Source: Enterobacter sp. RHBSTW-00994
Lineage (GTDB): Bacteria > Pseudomonadota > Gammaproteobacteria > Enterobacterales > Enterobacteriaceae
DNA: 64,000 nt
Direction: 5' to 3'
Assembly (NCBI RefSeq): GCF_013782625.1
Contig: NZ_CP056199.1
Coordinates: 4,544,588-4,608,587, forward strand
Shown here: positions 19,212 through 27,193 of the stretch, in pieces
Position numbering within the stretch: the stretch's first letter is position 1
Layout: every line of letters begins with the position of its first letter
Position numbers and translations under genes: made by a program
Notes under the pieces: model-generated
The model's database searches: none
What the model was told of the DNA's origin: nothing
The model's input: the letters and a program-made list of their open reading frames with translations, nothing else

Positions 19212-19931
19212 ATGCCAAAAAGCAAAAGTAAAAACTGTGTTCTGGTTATCGAATCACCGTGGGGACTGGATGATTACGATGCCAACCGTTCATCCGTTGT
19301 ACCGTTTATTCAGGGGATCGCAAAAATGCAGGGCGATACCGAAGTCTATTTCCTGAATTTCTACAATAAAAAGAGTTTTGACATTGCCCTTGAGTGTCTG
19401 TGCCGCCAGAGATTTGAAAACACCATCGTTTATGTCGCAGCACATGGCAGCGAAACACATATCGGCGATGTCTCCCTTATCGATATTCTGTTCGCCGTTA
19501 ATCAGAAATCCCGCGAGTTCAATATCAAAGGTCTGATGCTGGGGTCGTGTTTTGCAGGCACCAAAACACATCTGATGCAGGGATTTACTCAGGACAGTAA
19601 TCTGTGCTGGTGCGCGGGCTATTCCTCCTCATGCGAGTGGCTGACAGGCACGATGATCGATTGTGCAATCATCCACAAAGCACTCAATATCAAGAAAGCT
19701 CACTATAAAAACCGCGAGAAGATGCAGCTCGCCTTTGCATCGGCCATATCGCCTTTCGCCGCGAATGCTGTGATTGGTCAAAATACGGATGATGAAAACG
19801 TACCGCTGCACGAATCGTTGCAATTTGTCATTCAACCGGAAGGTAAAGGTTTTCACGCGCTGCCCTCATCCGAAGCAATTTTCAGACGCGCACTGGACTG
19901 GCATATCGAAGAAGAGGACGCTGAAGCCTGA
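19212..19931 (+). CDS. Caspase/CHAT-like (clan CD) cysteine peptidase-fold protein, unknown function
   Basis: A 239-aa cytoplasmic protein I cannot assign to a named family. Its layout resembles clan CD peptidases (caspases, CHAT, gingipain). An N-terminal strand CVLVIESPWG is followed by a helix-strand unit, then hydrophobic strand plus catalytic-type His (TIVYVAAHGSE, His78), and then strand plus Cys (IKGLMLGSCFAG, Cys113). After the dyad comes a strand CWCAGYSSSCEW of the sort that forms the substrate groove. No signal peptide or membrane segment. It diverges from a pentapeptide-like gene in the gor-treF variable interval. It could be a protease in a stress or defence response, or an inactive fold relative; function is not shown. 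Confidence 0.6.
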   Translation: MPKSKSKNCVLVIESPWGLDDYDANRSSVVPFIQGIAKMQGDTEVYFLNFYNKKSFDIALECLCRQRFENTIVYVAAHGSETHIGDVSLIDILFAVNQKSREFNIKGLMLGSCFAGTKTHLMQGFTQDSNLCWCAGYSSSCEWLTGTMIDCAIIHKALNIKKAHYKNREKMQLAFASAISPFAANAVIGQNTDDENVPLHESLQFVIQPEGKGFHALPSSEAIFRRALDWHIEEEDAEA

Positions 19932-20180
19932 TTTTCAGACTCCAATTCACACTCTGTTGCAAAGCGAATGATCCGAATTTGACCACGCCAGATCGCTGCT
20001 GAAAATGATGTTTATCGCAGTAAAAACAGAAACCTGTATTCAGCAGCGACGATGACGCCTCATCCGTAAATGTGATCAGGCGCACATTTCCATCCCCACA
20101 CACCGAAGCGAATGACTACGCTTAACAGACACCCGGAAAAACCTGTCTTTGTGAACATACAACCGGAGGTCTTTATCGCC
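19932..20180. other. Intergenic region before treF
   Basis: A 249-base gap between the caspase-like gene and the treF start. A plus-strand frame continuous with treF begins at 20112, and a 73-codon minus-strand frame (19882-20103) is also open; neither has convincing support. It presumably holds the treF promoter; I recognise no element with confidence. Confidence 0.35.
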
Positions 20181-21830
20181 ATGTTCAGCCAGAAACTACA
20201 CGCTGCAGACACCGTCGAATTCGAGATCGCGGAAGAGCTTCGCTACGAGACCGATCCCTGCGAGTTGAAACTGGATGAAATGATCGAGGCGGAGCCGGAG
20301 CCCGAAATGATTGAGGGACTACCTGCTTCTGACGCGCTCACACCTGCCGATCGCTATCTTGAACTGTTTGAACATGTTCAGTCATCTCGATTGTTCGCCG
20401 ATAGCAAAACCTTCCCCGACTGTGCGCCCAAAATGGACCCGCTGGATATTCTGATCCGCTACCGTAAAGTTAAACGCCATCCGGATTTTAACCTGCGACA
20501 ATTCGTGGAGAACCATTTCTGGTTGCCGGAAACTTACAGTACAGAGTATGTCTCCGACCCTGGTCTGTCGCTCAAAGAGCACATTGACAGCCTGTGGCCC
20601 GTGTTGACGCGCGAACCGCAGGATCATATTCCCTGGTCGTCACTGCTGGCGCTGCCGCAGGCCTACATTGTGCCCGGCGGGCGTTTCAGTGAAACCTACT
20701 ACTGGGATTCTTACTTCACTATGCTGGGGCTGGCAGAGAGTGGCCGTAACGACCTGCTGAAATGCATGGCGGACAACTTCGCCTGGATGATCGAACGGTA
20801 TGGGCACATCCCTAACGGGAATCGCACCTACTATCTGAGCCGCTCCCAGCCGCCCGTTTTCGCGCTGATGGTTGAACTGTTTGAAGAGGACGGTGTGCGC
20901 GGTGCTCGGCGTTATCTTGATCATCTACTGATGGAATATGCCTTCTGGATGGATGGCGCAGAATCACTGGTGCTAAATCAGGCCTACCGCCATGTCGTGC
21001 GACTGCCTGATGGGTCACTCCTTAACCGCTACTGGGACGACCGCGATACTCCGCGCGACGAGTCGTGGATTGAAGATGTTGAAACCGCTAAACACTCCGG
21101 GCGTCCGGCAAATGAGGTATACCGTGATCTCCGCGCCGGTGCGGCATCAGGCTGGGACTACTCTTCCCGCTGGCTGCGCGATGCCGGACGTCTTGCCAGT
21201 ATTCGTACCACGCAGTTTATCCCGATCGATTTGAATGCGTTCCTGTATAAGCTCGAAAGCACCATCGCCAATCTCTCCGGCCTGAAAGGGGATAAAGAGG
21301 CAGAAGCCCGTTTCCGGCAAAAAGCGCACGACCGCCGTGCAGCAGTGAACCGATATCTGTGGGATGACGAGAGCGGCTGCTATCGCGATTACGACTGGCG
21401 ACGCGAAGAGATGGGGTTGTTCTCAGCGGCCAGCATTGTGCCCCTGTACGTCGATATGGCAACCCATGAACAAACAGACAGACTGGCTGACACCGTAAAA
21501 GCACGCCTGCTGACGCCGGGCGGCATCTTAGCAACCGAACATGAAACCGGAGAACAGTGGGATAAACCTAACGGCTGGGCCCCATTGCAATGGATGGCGG
21601 TTCAGGGATTCAAGCGCTATGGCAATGATTCGCTGGGTGACGAAATAGCCCATAGCTGGCTGCAAACCGTCAACCATTTCTATAAGAAGCACCACAAGTT
21701 AATCGAAAAGTACCATATTGCCAGCAGCACACCGCGCGAAGGCGGCGGCGGTGAGTATCCACTGCAGGATGGTTTCGGCTGGACGAACGGCGTGGTGAGG
21801 CGGTTGATTGGATTGTATGGGGAACCTTAA
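20181..21830 (+). CDS. treF: TreF, cytoplasmic trehalase
   Basis: Glycoside hydrolase family 37, cleaves trehalose to two glucose molecules in the cytoplasm; 549 aa. Both trehalase signatures are present: [15 protein letters not shown] near residue 175 and [12 protein letters not shown] near residue 470, followed by the glycine-rich [20 protein letters not shown] chose the ATG at 20181: the 30 residues before the conserved [13 protein letters not shown] have exactly the E. coli length and similar sequence, and GGAGG stands upstream. Starting at 20112 would add 23 unsupported residues. No signal peptide, as expected for TreF rather than TreA. Confidence 0.95.
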   Translation: MFSQKLHAADTVEFEIAEELRYETDPCELKLDEMIEAEPEPEMIEGLPASDALTPADRYLELFEHVQSSRLFADSKTFPDCAPKMDPLDILIRYRKVKRHPDFNLRQFVENHFWLPETYSTEYVSDPGLSLKEHIDSLWPVLTREPQDHIPWSSLLALPQAYIVPGGRFSETYYWDSYFTMLGLAESGRNDLLKCMADNFAWMIERYGHIPNGNRTYYLSRSQPPVFALMVELFEEDGVRGARRYLDHLLMEYAFWMDGAESLVLNQAYRHVVRLPDGSLLNRYWDDRDTPRDESWIEDVETAKHSGRPANEVYRDLRAGAASGWDYSSRWLRDAGRLASIRTTQFIPIDLNAFLYKLESTIANLSGLKGDKEAEARFRQKAHDRRAAVNRYLWDDESGCYRDYDWRREEMGLFSAASIVPLYVDMATHEQTDRLADTVKARLLTPGGILATEHETGEQWDKPNGWAPLQWMAVQGFKRYGNDSLGDEIAHSWLQTVNHFYKKHHKLIEKYHIASSTPREGGGGEYPLQDGFGWTNGVVRRLIGLYGEP

Positions 21831-21833
21831 AGT

Positions 21834-21867
21834 GCGTCCCTCTCCCGTATCAGAAGAGAGGGAGCGC
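21834..21867. terminator. C/T-rich hairpin between treF and the HEPN gene
   Basis: TCCCTCTC (21837-21844) pairs with GAGAGGGA (21856-21863), extended by GCG/CGC with a bulge. It sits between two convergent genes and overlaps none of the coding sequence. Confidence 0.6.
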
Positions 21868-23457
21868 TTAGCGAATCACATCATAAATAGCGGTCTGGAT
21901 AGACTGCCACTTTTTCGTGTTTTCATCTGGCTGCGATTGCGCGCGGCGTTTCGCCATGTCCGCGTCATGCTGCTGTCGTTTGACCACCGCAGGTACAGTA
22001 CAAAAAGCCTGTAAATACTGCTTACGCATTGACGTTAATGATTCGCCATTGGACATCGCGTGACTAAGGGTGTTGATAAAACGGCGGCACGGCTTCTCTT
22101 CCACCATCTGAAGCCGATAACGCAACAGAATTTCCAGCACGTCATCATCGCCTGCCGACATCGCCTCTTCGGTCCATGACATCTTCCAGTCCATACCACC
22201 TTGCAAAAACAGCAGGGCTACGCGGGTATCGTTACGGTTGATAGCCGAGCGAAAATTATTCTCATCCCAGGTGACGCCCATGCGCGTGAGAGTTTCGCGT
22301 GAAGACGGTGCTTCTCGCATTTCCTTAGGCTCCGGCCTGACCTCTACGGTGGCATTCACTTGCGCAGGTTTGCTGCTGGTTACCAGCCAGAATCCTCCGA
22401 CCACAATAGCAATAACCATCAGGCCAACCGCGCCCCAGAGCGCACCTGAGATGAGCTGTTCGCGCTGTTCAGGCGTTCGAGGCGCACGCTGGGTCGGCTT
22501 TTCAATCGTGTCACGAACTTCAAAGAGATCGCCACCGGTTATGCGATCCATTTTCTGCGCGTTTTCCCAAAAGGCATGCAGTTCACTCGCATCGACGGCC
22601 ATTAATCCTGCCGGATTGATACGCGTCCGCCCTTCTTCAAACGCACGCTGAACAGGCTGGGTAATTTGCGCATAGTAATTATCCAGTAGCAGTATCTGCG
22701 CTGAACTTAGGGGCTGTTGCACGGTAATACAGTTGCGGATTTGCCGGATGTCATCCAGGAAGGTTTGTAACGTTTTTCGCGGTTCAACCAGCAGCGTCAG
22801 CATCATCGGGTCGCTAAACAATGACGAGTAATACCGACTGAACTCTTTTTTATCCACCACCATCAGTGCCAGCTCGCTAAACAACATTCCGCTGAGCACA
22901 TCGTTGATTTCACCCAGTTTCAACCAGCGGCGCACGCGGTCTGCATTGAACAACGTTTTCAGATGGTTATTCAGCCGTACCGGGTCGGGCCATGCCTGCA
23001 AAACCAGTCCTTTAATCATCAGTTCAATTGCGCGAACCTGCTTATGGGCCTGCTGCTGCTGAATATCGTTACCCGGTGCAACTTCGGTGCTGTACATTAA
23101 AAGCGGCTGTCGCAGACGCAGGTGTTCGAGTGATGTCACGAAACGCATGGCAGCAATAAGCTGGTTTTCACTCACATCCTGACCGCTTTCGTACTGCGGT
23201 ACACGCTGCTGCAACAAACGCAGTTGCAAAGTGAAATCGGACATTTCAGCGTCATTCAGGTTGAGCTGCTTCGCCACAGCGGCCCATCCGCCCAAACCTA
23301 AGCGAGCATTATCCAGTTGCTCCAGAAACCAGCGAGGATCTTTTCCTTCAGAAACATGCACATTGAGGAGAAGCAAAATCTCCACAGACGCCTGACGAAT
23401 AACCGCCAGGCAGTGTTCAAACTGAGCGCGGATGTGGTGTGATGTGCTGAGAGCCAT
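21868..23457 (-). CDS. Membrane-anchored HEPN-domain protein, STY4199-like
   Basis: A 529-aa protein whose layout matches the STY4199-type family. A helical cytoplasmic N-terminal part holds a Swt1-like HEPN domain (about residues 185-275), then one transmembrane segment (about 336-359, ISGALWGAVGLMVIAIVVGGFWLV), then a C-terminal part with ankyrin-like helices (about 400-455). The HEPN core is DDIRQIRNCITVQQPLS: Arg241-Asn242 is kept, but the His six residues after the Arg that completes the RNase motif in active HEPN proteins is absent (Gln). It has a good ribosome site (AAGGA). It lies between treF and a GNAT gene, convergent with treF. HEPN proteins often work in toxin-antitoxin or antiviral settings; the role here is unknown. 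Confidence 0.65.
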   Translation of the reverse strand: MALSTSHHIRAQFEHCLAVIRQASVEILLLLNVHVSEGKDPRWFLEQLDNARLGLGGWAAVAKQLNLNDAEMSDFTLQLRLLQQRVPQYESGQDVSENQLIAAMRFVTSLEHLRLRQPLLMYSTEVAPGNDIQQQQAHKQVRAIELMIKGLVLQAWPDPVRLNNHLKTLFNADRVRRWLKLGEINDVLSGMLFSELALMVVDKKEFSRYYSSLFSDPMMLTLLVEPRKTLQTFLDDIRQIRNCITVQQPLSSAQILLLDNYYAQITQPVQRAFEEGRTRINPAGLMAVDASELHAFWENAQKMDRITGGDLFEVRDTIEKPTQRAPRTPEQREQLISGALWGAVGLMVIAIVVGGFWLVTSSKPAQVNATVEVRPEPKEMREAPSSRETLTRMGVTWDENNFRSAINRNDTRVALLFLQGGMDWKMSWTEEAMSAGDDDVLEILLRYRLQMVEEKPCRRFINTLSHAMSNGESLTSMRKQYLQAFCTVPAVVKRQQHDADMAKRRAQSQPDENTKKWQSIQTAIYDVIR

Positions 23458-23606
23458 TGTTTTCCTTCAAAGCCAGCGAAGACATCGGTATTGGCCACAT
23501 ATGGACCGTTTTTCTTTTTATTTATACGAAGTTAAACCATAACCGAGTTTCTGTTCAAATACAGTGACAGCCCTACAATCATTTGCAAATGTCATGGAGA
23601 ATCCGT

Positions 23607-24146
23607 ATGCCTACCCTCACGACCTCGCGCCTGACGTGCACACTGTTGCGAGAGGAAGACTGGCCCTTTTTTTTGTCTTTGCAGCAACATCCTGAAGTGA
23701 TGCGTTATGTTGCTGATACCCGCAACATCAGTGATATCCGTGAGACTTTCGATTCTCGTCTGCCCCTCTGGACACCGGGAAGTTCGCACTGGCTCTGTCT
23801 CGTCGTGCGTGATACGGCCAGCCAGACACCACTGGGTGTCACCGGCTATATTCACCGGGAAAAGGATTGCGCCGAGGTGGGATTCCTTTTTGCACCGCAC
23901 GCACAAGGCAAAGGCTATGGTTTCGAATCGCTACAGGCATTGTGTGATTTCGCGTTTAACCAGGGCGGTATTCGTCGACTGACCGCAACCGTCACTGCGG
24001 GTAATCTCGCATCAAGATACCTGCTGGAAAAAACAGGGTTCCGCCAGGAAGGCGAACTGCGGGAAAGCTATTTCCTTGCAGGGCAATGGCAAAATGACTG
24101 GATCTTCGGTTTGCTGAAACATGAGTATCTTATCGATAACCCGTAA
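23607..24146 (+). CDS. GNAT-family N-acetyltransferase (RimJ/RimL group)
   Basis: A 179-aa acetyltransferase of the GNAT superfamily. N-terminal TSRLTCTLLREEDWP is typical of RimJ/RimL-type enzymes; the acetyl-CoA loop motif lies in EVGFLFAPHAQGKGYGFESLQAL (Q/RxxGxG/A), and motif B is ASRYLLEKTGFRQEGELRESYFLAGQWQNDWIFGLL. I chose the ATG at 23607 with GGAG 7 bases upstream; ATG at 23589 and TTG at 23583 are in frame. Substrate unknown (protein N-terminus, aminoglycoside and small amine are all possible in this group). Confidence 0.85.
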   Translation: MPTLTTSRLTCTLLREEDWPFFLSLQQHPEVMRYVADTRNISDIRETFDSRLPLWTPGSSHWLCLVVRDTASQTPLGVTGYIHREKDCAEVGFLFAPHAQGKGYGFESLQALCDFAFNQGGIRRLTATVTAGNLASRYLLEKTGFRQEGELRESYFLAGQWQNDWIFGLLKHEYLIDNP

Positions 24147-24217
24147 ACAATAGCCATTTGGCTGATATGGCATACGCTTCGTTTCCTCTACAGTCATGTC
24201 CGAGAGAGGAAACGCCT

Positions 24218-24556
24218 ATGACATGCCATTCGCTAAAAATATCTTCTACCGGAATTGAGTTAATTAAAAAAACACAGGGGCTTTCTCTGGAGAAATATCG
24301 CGATGAAAACGGGATATGGGTCATTGGATATGGCCACGTCATCAGCCAGGGTGATTCGTTTAACAAACTTATCACCCCTGCTGAAGCCGCATATTTACTG
24401 CAAAAAGATCTCCAGAAATGCGAGGATTTACTGCGGAAAAATATCACCCAACCCTTAACACAGGATCAGCATGATGCGCTGGTGTCGTTGATATTTAGCT
24501 TAAGTGATACATCAGGCCTGCAAATGAATATTCTTCAGACGGTCTGCCGGGTATAG
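24218..24556 (+). CDS. Short, degenerate phage-lysozyme-like (GH24) protein
   Basis: A 112-aa protein clearly related to phage muramidases in IELIKKTQGLSLEKYRDENG and WVIGYGH, and in the substrate-binding helices (ITPAEAAYLLQKDL, LTQDQHDALVSLIFSL). GH24 enzymes use Glu-x8-Asp-x5-Thr. Here the aligned positions are Gln20, Asp29 and Val35, so the catalytic Glu and the Thr are both lost. The family has about 150 residues; this copy ends where the next conserved helices should start, so the C-terminus is missing. There is no signal peptide or holin neighbour. It has a strong ribosome site (AGAGGA). Its last 22 bases overlap the end of yhjB on the other strand. It is either a domesticated non-catalytic relative or a decaying remnant. 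Confidence 0.7.
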   Translation: MTCHSLKISSTGIELIKKTQGLSLEKYRDENGIWVIGYGHVISQGDSFNKLITPAEAAYLLQKDLQKCEDLLRKNITQPLTQDQHDALVSLIFSLSDTSGLQMNILQTVCRV

Positions 24557-25140
24557 AGCATGGCCGCCTGAGTTCTGTTTTTGACATCAAGGCGGCGAAA
24601 GAGCGTTTCCAGGTGCGCTTTTACCGTTCCCACACTGATGTTGAGCAAACGGCCAATCTCTTTGTTTGATTCGCCGGCGGCCAACAACATCAACACTTCA
24701 TGCTGGCGCTCACTCAGGGATGACAACTCCTGTTTCGGTGGCGACGCTGCTTTTAGCCAATCGCCCGGAAGGCAAACCATTCCCTTTGATACAGACTCCA
24801 GAACAGCAGAAAACATTGCAGGCGAGGCGCGACGAGGAATAATGGCGACCACGTTGCACTGCATGAGTTGCTCAACCCACCTTGCCTCTTTCTTCGCCAG
24901 AACCATGACAATACGCAGGGCCGGAAAACGAAATGCCACCTCTGCCAGAAAGGCCATACCATCATCCTGAATGAAATGCCCGTCAATCAGGGCAATACAG
25001 GAAGGAGATGCAGAAAGAAGCGCCCACAACTCATCCGTCTGACTTGTGCCCGTCATACTTATTTCCGGAATTAATTTCTGCAAACTGTTCATTGCTCCAT
25101 GAATAAATATTGACTGCCTGTCAAACATGATCACTCGCAT
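24535..25140 (-). CDS. yhjB: YhjB, LuxR/NarL-family response-regulator-like transcription factor
   Basis: A 201-aa regulator: an N-terminal receiver-like domain (VIMFDRQSIFIHGAMNSLQ onward, with Asp65 in LIDGHF as possible acceptor) and a C-terminal LuxR helix-turn-helix (LSSLSERQHEVLMLLAAGESNKEIGRLLNISVGTVKAHLETLFRRL). The ATG at 25140 matches the E. coli N-terminus and has GGGAG 7 bases upstream; an upstream start at 25176 is not needed. No sensor kinase is next to it. Function in E. coli is uncharacterised. Its 3' end overlaps the lysozyme-like gene. Confidence 0.9.
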   Translation of the reverse strand: MRVIMFDRQSIFIHGAMNSLQKLIPEISMTGTSQTDELWALLSASPSCIALIDGHFIQDDGMAFLAEVAFRFPALRIVMVLAKKEARWVEQLMQCNVVAIIPRRASPAMFSAVLESVSKGMVCLPGDWLKAASPPKQELSSLSERQHEVLMLLAAGESNKEIGRLLNISVGTVKAHLETLFRRLDVKNRTQAAMLYTRQTV

Positions 25141-25363
25141 TCTTTTTCTCCCTCTGACGAAAATGGCTGTCGTCATGGATGATTGTTAAACGTAATAAAT
25201 AGCGAGGAGGATTCTAGCGAAGTGTTTTTTGAGAAAAAACTCAATGAGGGTAAAGGTTACATATTGCCTGGCATCGTTAAATTTCCCGTGTTTTTGACAC
25301 ATTTATTTTGAGGAATTCCTCAAAATATAGCCGTGATGGGGTTCCCTCCCCTCCGGCATCAAA
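25141..25363. other. AT-rich intergenic region between yhjB and the SDR gene
   Basis: A 223-base gap, AT-rich, with yhjB reading away to the left. It presumably carries the yhjB promoter and the end of the SDR transcript. I see no gene or convincing terminator. Confidence 0.35.
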
Positions 25364-26122
25364 TCAGAGGAACATACCGCCTGATACTTCAATACGTTGT
25401 GCATTCATCCAGCCGAGATTATCGCTGAGTAGCGCGGCAATCGCGTCCCCAATATCGTCAGGTAATCCCACCCGTCCCAGCGCAGTCTGAGAAGCCAGAA
25501 GCTGGTTGAGCTGTGCATTATCACGTACCCGGCCGCCACCAAAGTCCGTTTCGATCGCCCCAGGCGCAATGATATTGACGGAGATCCCACGCGCACCCAG
25601 TTCTTTCGCCTGATAACGCGTCAGTACTTCCATCGCCCCTTTCATCGCCGCGTAGGCACTGGAGCCAGGTTGTGTGAAACGCGCCAGACCACTGGAGACG
25701 TTCAGGATGCGGCCACCGTCGTTCATCACTGGTAGCAGAGATTGCGTCAGGAAAAATGGTCCTTTGAAATGGATGTTCATCGCCTCATCAAACTGGGCTA
25801 CCGTTGTCTCAGCGTAAGGTGCGTACAAACCCGTACCGGCATTGTTCAATAAATAATCGAAGGCATCGCGTTGCCAGACCGTCCTGAGCGTTTTTTGCAC
25901 ATCGCGGGTAAAGTTGTCAAAACTCGTGATGTCACCAACATTCAACTGCAACGCTGCTCCTTTAACACCTTTCGCCTCTATTTCACGTACCACGTCCTGA
26001 GCTTCTTGCTCGCTGCTGTTATAGGTCAGGATGATTCCCGTACCCGCCGCTGCCAGCTTTAATACCGCATTTTTACCCAGCCCTCGGCTTCCGCCAGTCA
26101 CTAATGCAATACGTTCAGTCAT
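25364..26122 (-). CDS. SDR-family oxidoreductase, divergent from yhjC
   Basis: Short-chain dehydrogenase, 252 aa. Cofactor motif TGGSRGLG near residue 10, NNAG near residue 95, catalytic region NVSSGLARFTQPGSSAYAAMK with Ser-Tyr-Lys, and the C-terminal IEVSGGMFL. I chose the ATG at 26122 with GAGG 8 bases upstream, because longer starts (26134, 26209) add a hydrophobic tail not seen in this family. It diverges from the LysR gene yhjC, which probably controls it. The substrate is unknown. Confidence 0.88.
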   Translation of the reverse strand: MTERIALVTGGSRGLGKNAVLKLAAAGTGIILTYNSSEQEAQDVVREIEAKGVKGAALQLNVGDITSFDNFTRDVQKTLRTVWQRDAFDYLLNNAGTGLYAPYAETTVAQFDEAMNIHFKGPFFLTQSLLPVMNDGGRILNVSSGLARFTQPGSSAYAAMKGAMEVLTRYQAKELGARGISVNIIAPGAIETDFGGGRVRDNAQLNQLLASQTALGRVGLPDDIGDAIAALLSDNLGWMNAQRIEVSGGMFL

Positions 26123-26241
26123 AAGAAACCTCATTTCTACTGTTATGGAGATTGAGATAGAGCTTATTAGGTGATAGAAAATCAATAAAGATGGAAATAA
26201 ACGCTTCACTGTTCCAATAAAAACAACAATGAGTCTTTGCT

Positions 26242-27141
26242 ATGGATAAAATTCACGCAATGCAACTCTTCATCCGCGTCGCGGAACTGGAGAGTTTTTC
26301 CCGTGCAGCAGAAACGTTAGGCCTGCCAAAAGGCAGCGTATCACGTCAGATCCAGTCTCTGGAAAACCTGCTGGGAACGCAGCTTCTGCACCGAACCACG
26401 CGCCGCGTCAGCCTGACGCAGGACGGTATGGTTTATTATGAACGTGCAAAAGATCTCCTGGCGAATCTCGATGAACTGGATGGATTATTTCAGCATGACC
26501 CTTCCAGCATCAGCGGACGATTGCGCGTCGATATGCCTGTTGGCATTGCACGAAATTTAGTCATCCCAAAACTGCCTGCCTTTTTGCAGCAGTACCCCGG
26601 CATTGAACTGGAGCTGAGCAGCAGCGACCGTCTGGTGGATGTCATACGCGAAGGGTTTGATTGTGTGGTGCGCGTCGGCACACTAAAGGACTCAGGATTG
26701 ATTGCTCGCCCACTTGGCAAGCTGTCGGTGATCAATTGTGCAAGCCCTGATTATCTGGACCGTTTTGGCTACCCGGATAGCCTGGACGATCTGGGCTCTC
26801 ACGCCGTTATCCACTATTCCGCCAATCTGGCAACGCGTCCTCATGGCTTTGAGTTTTACAACGGCAGTACCACTCAATGGATTAAAACGGGCGGTATTTT
26901 GACGGTGAACAGCACCGAAACCTACCACGCTGCCTGTATCGCCGGGTTAGGCATCATCCAGGTTCCCCGCGTCGGTGTGCGTGAGTCTCTGCGCGCGAAA
27001 AAACTTCTGGAGATCTTGCCGCAATACCGTGCAGAACCCATGCCGGTATCCCTCATTTATCCCCACCGGCGTAACCTCTCCCGCCGGGTACATCTCTTCA
27101 TGGAGTGGCTCACAGTGTTAATGAAGGGTTATGTTGATTAG
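26242..27141 (+). CDS. yhjC: YhjC, LysR-family regulator
   Basis: LysR-type regulator, 299 aa: N-terminal helix-turn-helix (FSRAAETLGLPKGSVSRQIQSLENLLGTQLL) and C-terminal effector domain. It follows E. coli YhjC closely from MDKIHAMQLFIRVAELESFSRAAE to the end, and yhjD follows as in E. coli. In E. coli-like genomes its targets are poorly known; here the divergent SDR gene across 119 bases is the likely target. Confidence 0.93.
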   Translation: MDKIHAMQLFIRVAELESFSRAAETLGLPKGSVSRQIQSLENLLGTQLLHRTTRRVSLTQDGMVYYERAKDLLANLDELDGLFQHDPSSISGRLRVDMPVGIARNLVIPKLPAFLQQYPGIELELSSSDRLVDVIREGFDCVVRVGTLKDSGLIARPLGKLSVINCASPDYLDRFGYPDSLDDLGSHAVIHYSANLATRPHGFEFYNGSTTQWIKTGGILTVNSTETYHAACIAGLGIIQVPRVGVRESLRAKKLLEILPQYRAEPMPVSLIYPHRRNLSRRVHLFMEWLTVLMKGYVD

Positions 27142-27193
27142 AGACAGGCTATAATTTCAGTGACATCCCGTCAGACGAATAAGGAAAACGCGC

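Noticed and set aside
19882..20103. A 73-codon minus-strand frame with a CFYCDKHHF zinc-like cluster, upstream of treF
   Set aside because: It starts with GTG without a ribosome site, overlaps the end of the caspase-like gene and has only one Cys-x2-Cys pair. It is more likely chance than a gene, though it cannot be excluded.
20112..20180. Longer N-terminus for TreF starting at 20112
   Set aside because: The ATG at 20181 gives exactly the E. coli length and aligns from the first residue; the extra 23 residues have no support.
18599..25140. A genomic island with integrase and attachment sites around treF
   Set aside because: No integrase, tRNA end or flanking direct repeat is visible; the accessory genes look like separate small insertions at core gene junctions.
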